Assembly (NCBI GenBank): GCA_021158465.1 | Contig: JAGGUN010000037.1 | Span: forward strand, 1-64,000 | Direction: 5' to 3' | Length of the DNA: 64,000 bases | Origin: a bacterium | Lineage (GTDB): Bacteria > UBP14 > UBA6098 > 4484-93 | Shown here: one piece after another, positions 61,829 through 64,000 of the stretch | Layout: the number at the start of each line of letters is the position of its first letter | Numbering within the stretch: the first letter of the stretch is position 1 | The notes under the pieces: generated by a model | What the model was told of the DNA's origin: nothing | Databases searched by the model: none | What the model saw: only the letters and a program-made list of their open reading frames with translations | Position numbers and translations under genes: made by a program

Positions 61829-64000
61829 ATGAAGAAGTTTCTGATCTTGTTGTTACTCTTCCCTGTTTCCGTGTCTTTTGCGCAGGAGCAGGTAATGGTT
61901 GGAGCCCGTCCACTTGGGATGGGCGGTGCATTTGTTGCCATATCTGATGATGCCAACTCGGTTCTGTGGAATCCTGCCGGGATGAGTTTTTTTCGCACCC
62001 GAGAGATGACGCTTGAGTATTCCCGTCTCTTCTGGGGGATTGATAGGGACAATATTGGTCAAGGTTTTTGGGGTTATTCTCATAACCTTGACAAATTGGG
62101 TGCATTTGGTATCTCGGCGGTGGTGTTCGATTCTGAGCGGTTCCGGAATGTGCGGTTCGGGCTTGGATGGTCGCATAAACTGTTTAGCTCTTCCCTTGCA
62201 GATGGTTTGTCGGTTGGGTTCACTGGGAAGCTCTTTATAGATAGCTATCGGACGGAGAACTTTGAGGCTGATATGTCTGACCCTCTTCTTGCGAAGGCTT
62301 CGAGGGATGTTGTTGCTCCGTCGCTTGATATTGGGCTGATTTACAGGTCGCATAGCGGCTTGTCGCTTGGCATATTCGGTCGGGACCTACTTGAACCTGA
62401 TATGTCAGTTGGGTCCGACGGTTCGTCGAGGGTTCCTATGGGGATCTATGGTGGAGGTGCTTATCGCTTTTGGGACAATATGACCTGTGAGCTTGACTTG
62501 GGGGTGTTGTTTGACCCTAACCGCGGTGCGACCGAGTTGGAGTATAGCCTGGGTGCTGAGTATTGGCTTCCTGGTAATCAGATAGCGTTTCGTGGAGGGT
62601 TAAAGAATATAGATGAAGCAACGGCGGGTATGAGTTATCGAATGAGGAGGAGGCTTGACCTTCAGGTAGATTATGCTATGCTTTTCCCTTTGAGTGATGT
62701 TGGCAGGGCGGGAGCGACGAGTCACAAGGTTTCGGTTGTGTGGCGCAGGCCGCCTCCGCCCAAATACTTTGCTGACCTAACCGTCCGGGATTCTGACCTC
62801 TCGTTCTCGACCGAGCATTCGATCCTGGGTGAGAAAACGCTGTTCTTTGCCAGGGTTGAGAACATCGGAGATAAAAAAGCAAAGGGTTTCTTTGTTTCGC
62901 TTTTTACTTCCCTTAATGGTGGCGATTTTGAGATGTTCGGTACCCCGTTGAGGATAAAGCGTCTCGGTCCTGGTGAGTCGAAGGAGCTTGTGTGGGAGTG
63001 GATTCCGAAGGAGCCTGGAGAATACACATTCTTCGTCAGTGTTGATGATGATGGTTCGAGCTTCCCTGAGCCGGTAGGCACGGTTGATGAACTGGATGAG
63101 AATAACAACACAGCAAAGACATCCCGAGCGGTTTTGAAGCGTCCTGAGGGGAACATAGAGATAGAGCCGAATCTGCTCACGCTTGTCAAGACTACGACGG
63201 TTGTTGAGGAGCGTCCGATGGTACCTGTGTTTTTCTTCCCAAGGCACTCGGATAAGGTTGATGCTCGCTTCGAGGAGATGGCAAGGGTCATACGCTATCG
63301 GCTAAAGAACAATCCGGATATAGGAATCAGGCTCAAGGGTTACTATAATCCGCTCAATGACGAGGTCTACGACTACAAGTCCGGTAAGAAGCTTGCCATC
63401 CGGAGAGCGGAAGCGGCAAAGGATTTCCTTACGAGGGAATATCCGGATATCGCTGACAGGATAGAGGTTGTTCGGGATGGCTACAATTTTGCTCGCTTCT
63501 GGGCATCGGATTCCACGGGTGCTGATAAGACCACTGACCAGCTTCTTGTGGATGCCGAGAACCGCCGTGTGGAGATTGAGGTTGTTACTCCAAATCTCCC
63601 CGAGATAGAAGCAGGTTTTATCCCTGGTTCCTCATCGATCAAGAGATTGGAGATACCAGGTTCCTATATCTCTCGTCTTCGGGGGTTCCTTAATAGGAAC
63701 CCTGAGCTTATTGTTCTCTGTGAGGGTGGGCTTGGTAAAGGTGAAAAGGGCGAGCATCTCGCTTTCACTCGTGCCGTTGCCTTGAAGGACACCCTTACGA
63801 AACTCATAGGTGAGCAGTATTCTGAGCGTGTTTTTCTCGGCACAGCGGACACGGTTGGCGATGCCCCGTACGGTGTTATTGCTCTCGTCGGAGAAGGGCT
63901 CATTTACCGTCCTGTTGAGGGGGGGCTTGTCTCTACGAGCACGGATATTGACAACCCGTTCACCGATGTGTATGTAGAGTATGATGTCCCAGCTGGTGTT
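61829..64000 (+). CDS. PorV-like barrel fused to CARDB-like and OmpA-like domains (3' truncated by window)
   Basis: 724 codons, open to the end of the window. Signal peptide (cleaved near FAQ), then a PorV/UPF0164-type barrel at about 20-310 (GARPLGMGGAFVAISDDANSVLWNPAGM is the family start). Residues about 330-430 form a CARDB/Ig-like domain (LFFARVENIGDKKAKGF, ELDENNNTAKT). Residues about 455-580 resemble an OmpA-like peptidoglycan-binding domain (RRAEAAKDFLTREY, DAENRRVEIEV). A further beta-rich part follows. This would link an outer-membrane barrel to the cell wall. It is driven by the strong promoter just upstream. Confidence 0.75.
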   Translation, partial: MKKFLILLLLFPVSVSFAQEQVMVGARPLGMGGAFVAISDDANSVLWNPAGMSFFRTREMTLEYSRLFWGIDRDNIGQGFWGYSHNLDKLGAFGISAVVFDSERFRNVRFGLGWSHKLFSSSLADGLSVGFTGKLFIDSYRTENFEADMSDPLLAKASRDVVAPSLDIGLIYRSHSGLSLGIFGRDLLEPDMSVGSDGSSRVPMGIYGGGAYRFWDNMTCELDLGVLFDPNRGATELEYSLGAEYWLPGNQIAFRGGLKNIDEATAGMSYRMRRRLDLQVDYAMLFPLSDVGRAGATSHKVSVVWRRPPPPKYFADLTVRDSDLSFSTEHSILGEKTLFFARVENIGDKKAKGFFVSLFTSLNGGDFEMFGTPLRIKRLGPGESKELVWEWIPKEPGEYTFFVSVDDDGSSFPEPVGTVDELDENNNTAKTSRAVLKRPEGNIEIEPNLLTLVKTTTVVEERPMVPVFFFPRHSDKVDARFEEMARVIRYRLKNNPDIGIRLKGYYNPLNDEVYDYKSGKKLAIRRAEAAKDFLTREYPDIADRIEVVRDGYNFARFWASDSTGADKTTDQLLVDAENRRVEIEVVTPNLPEIEAGFIPGSSSIKRLEIPGSYISRLRGFLNRNPELIVLCEGGLGKGEKGEHLAFTRAVALKDTLTKLIGEQYSERVFLGTADTVGDAPYGVIALVGEGLIYRPVEGGLVSTSTDIDNPFTDVYVEYDVPAGV

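Noticed and set aside
1-64000. tRNA, rRNA, CRISPR arrays or transposase genes
   Set aside because: Intergenic gaps are short and none holds a cloverleaf, regular spaced repeats or a transposase frame that I could recognise by eye.

Overview
The window is 64 kb of tightly packed bacterial chromosome from a diderm (Gram-negative type) organism. The outer-membrane evidence is gmhA, MlaE/F/D-type lipid transport genes, many predicted outer-membrane beta-barrels and lipoproteins. Four features point to the FCB superphylum or a neighbouring candidate phylum (WOR-3 or Cloacimonadota-like): secreted proteins ending in a type IX secretion (Por) style C-terminal sorting domain, several PorV/PorQ-like barrels, the alternative GlmU family known from Bacteroidetes relatives, and ferredoxin-dependent 2-oxoacid oxidation. 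The phylum is an inference; there is no rRNA or other decisive marker here. I saw no tRNA, rRNA, CRISPR array or intact insertion sequence, and no gene-free stretch longer than 300 bases.

Layout. 1-1980 (+): a cation-diffusion-facilitator transporter with an unusual winged-helix tail, a methyltransferase and a 53-residue helix-turn-helix peptide followed by a hairpin; the codon use looks more AT-rich than in the rest. 9095-1983 (-): ribD-ribE-ribBA, a PorV-like barrel, gmhA and a four-function 2-oxoacid:ferredoxin oxidoreductase (beta and gamma subunits fused), apparently one transcript. 12132-9151 (-): a small membrane protein, mutL, miaA. 12251-15314 (+): PorV-like barrel, membrane protein, lemA, TrmH-type methyltransferase. 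19675-15316 (-): secreted metalloprotease and PpiD-like chaperone. 19775-22121 (+): TMTC-like membrane/TPR protein and a DUF374 acyltransferase. 22153-30568 (+): folB, folK, deoxynucleoside kinase, panB, panC, an IspH-UbiA-like fusion, a cytoplasmic GH57 glucanotransferase, leuD-like and a barrel.

32484-52467 (+) is the most striking region: an alpha-glucan (starch/glycogen-like) utilisation locus with no SusC/SusD. It has a secreted GH57-like enzyme, a CBM20-like secreted protein, a secreted protein with a glucodextranase-C-like module, a PorV-like barrel, a second barrel, a 749-residue protein joining two CBM48 modules to an outer-membrane barrel, a CBM48 lipoprotein, a CBM48-GH57-CBM20 enzyme, and a MalE/F/G/K-type ABC importer. 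The inferred scheme is surface capture and cleavage, passage through dedicated barrels, periplasmic digestion, ABC import, and cytoplasmic processing by the GH57 enzyme at 26994-29132.

52464-53894 (-) is a polysaccharide flippase. 54014-58866 (+) holds alternative glmU, mlaE, mlaF, mlaD (with four exact-period 34-residue repeats) and gcvT. 58943-61764 (+) holds rpmE, pyrF, lepB, hemW. The window ends inside a PorV-CARDB-OmpA composite envelope protein.

A recurrent regulatory pattern is visible: five transcription units begin with TTGAC(T/A), a 16-17 base spacer and a TANNNT box ending 6-8 bases before the start codon, with no Shine-Dalgarno sequence. They are predicted to make leaderless mRNAs, while internal genes carry ordinary Shine-Dalgarno sites or overlap the preceding stop codon.
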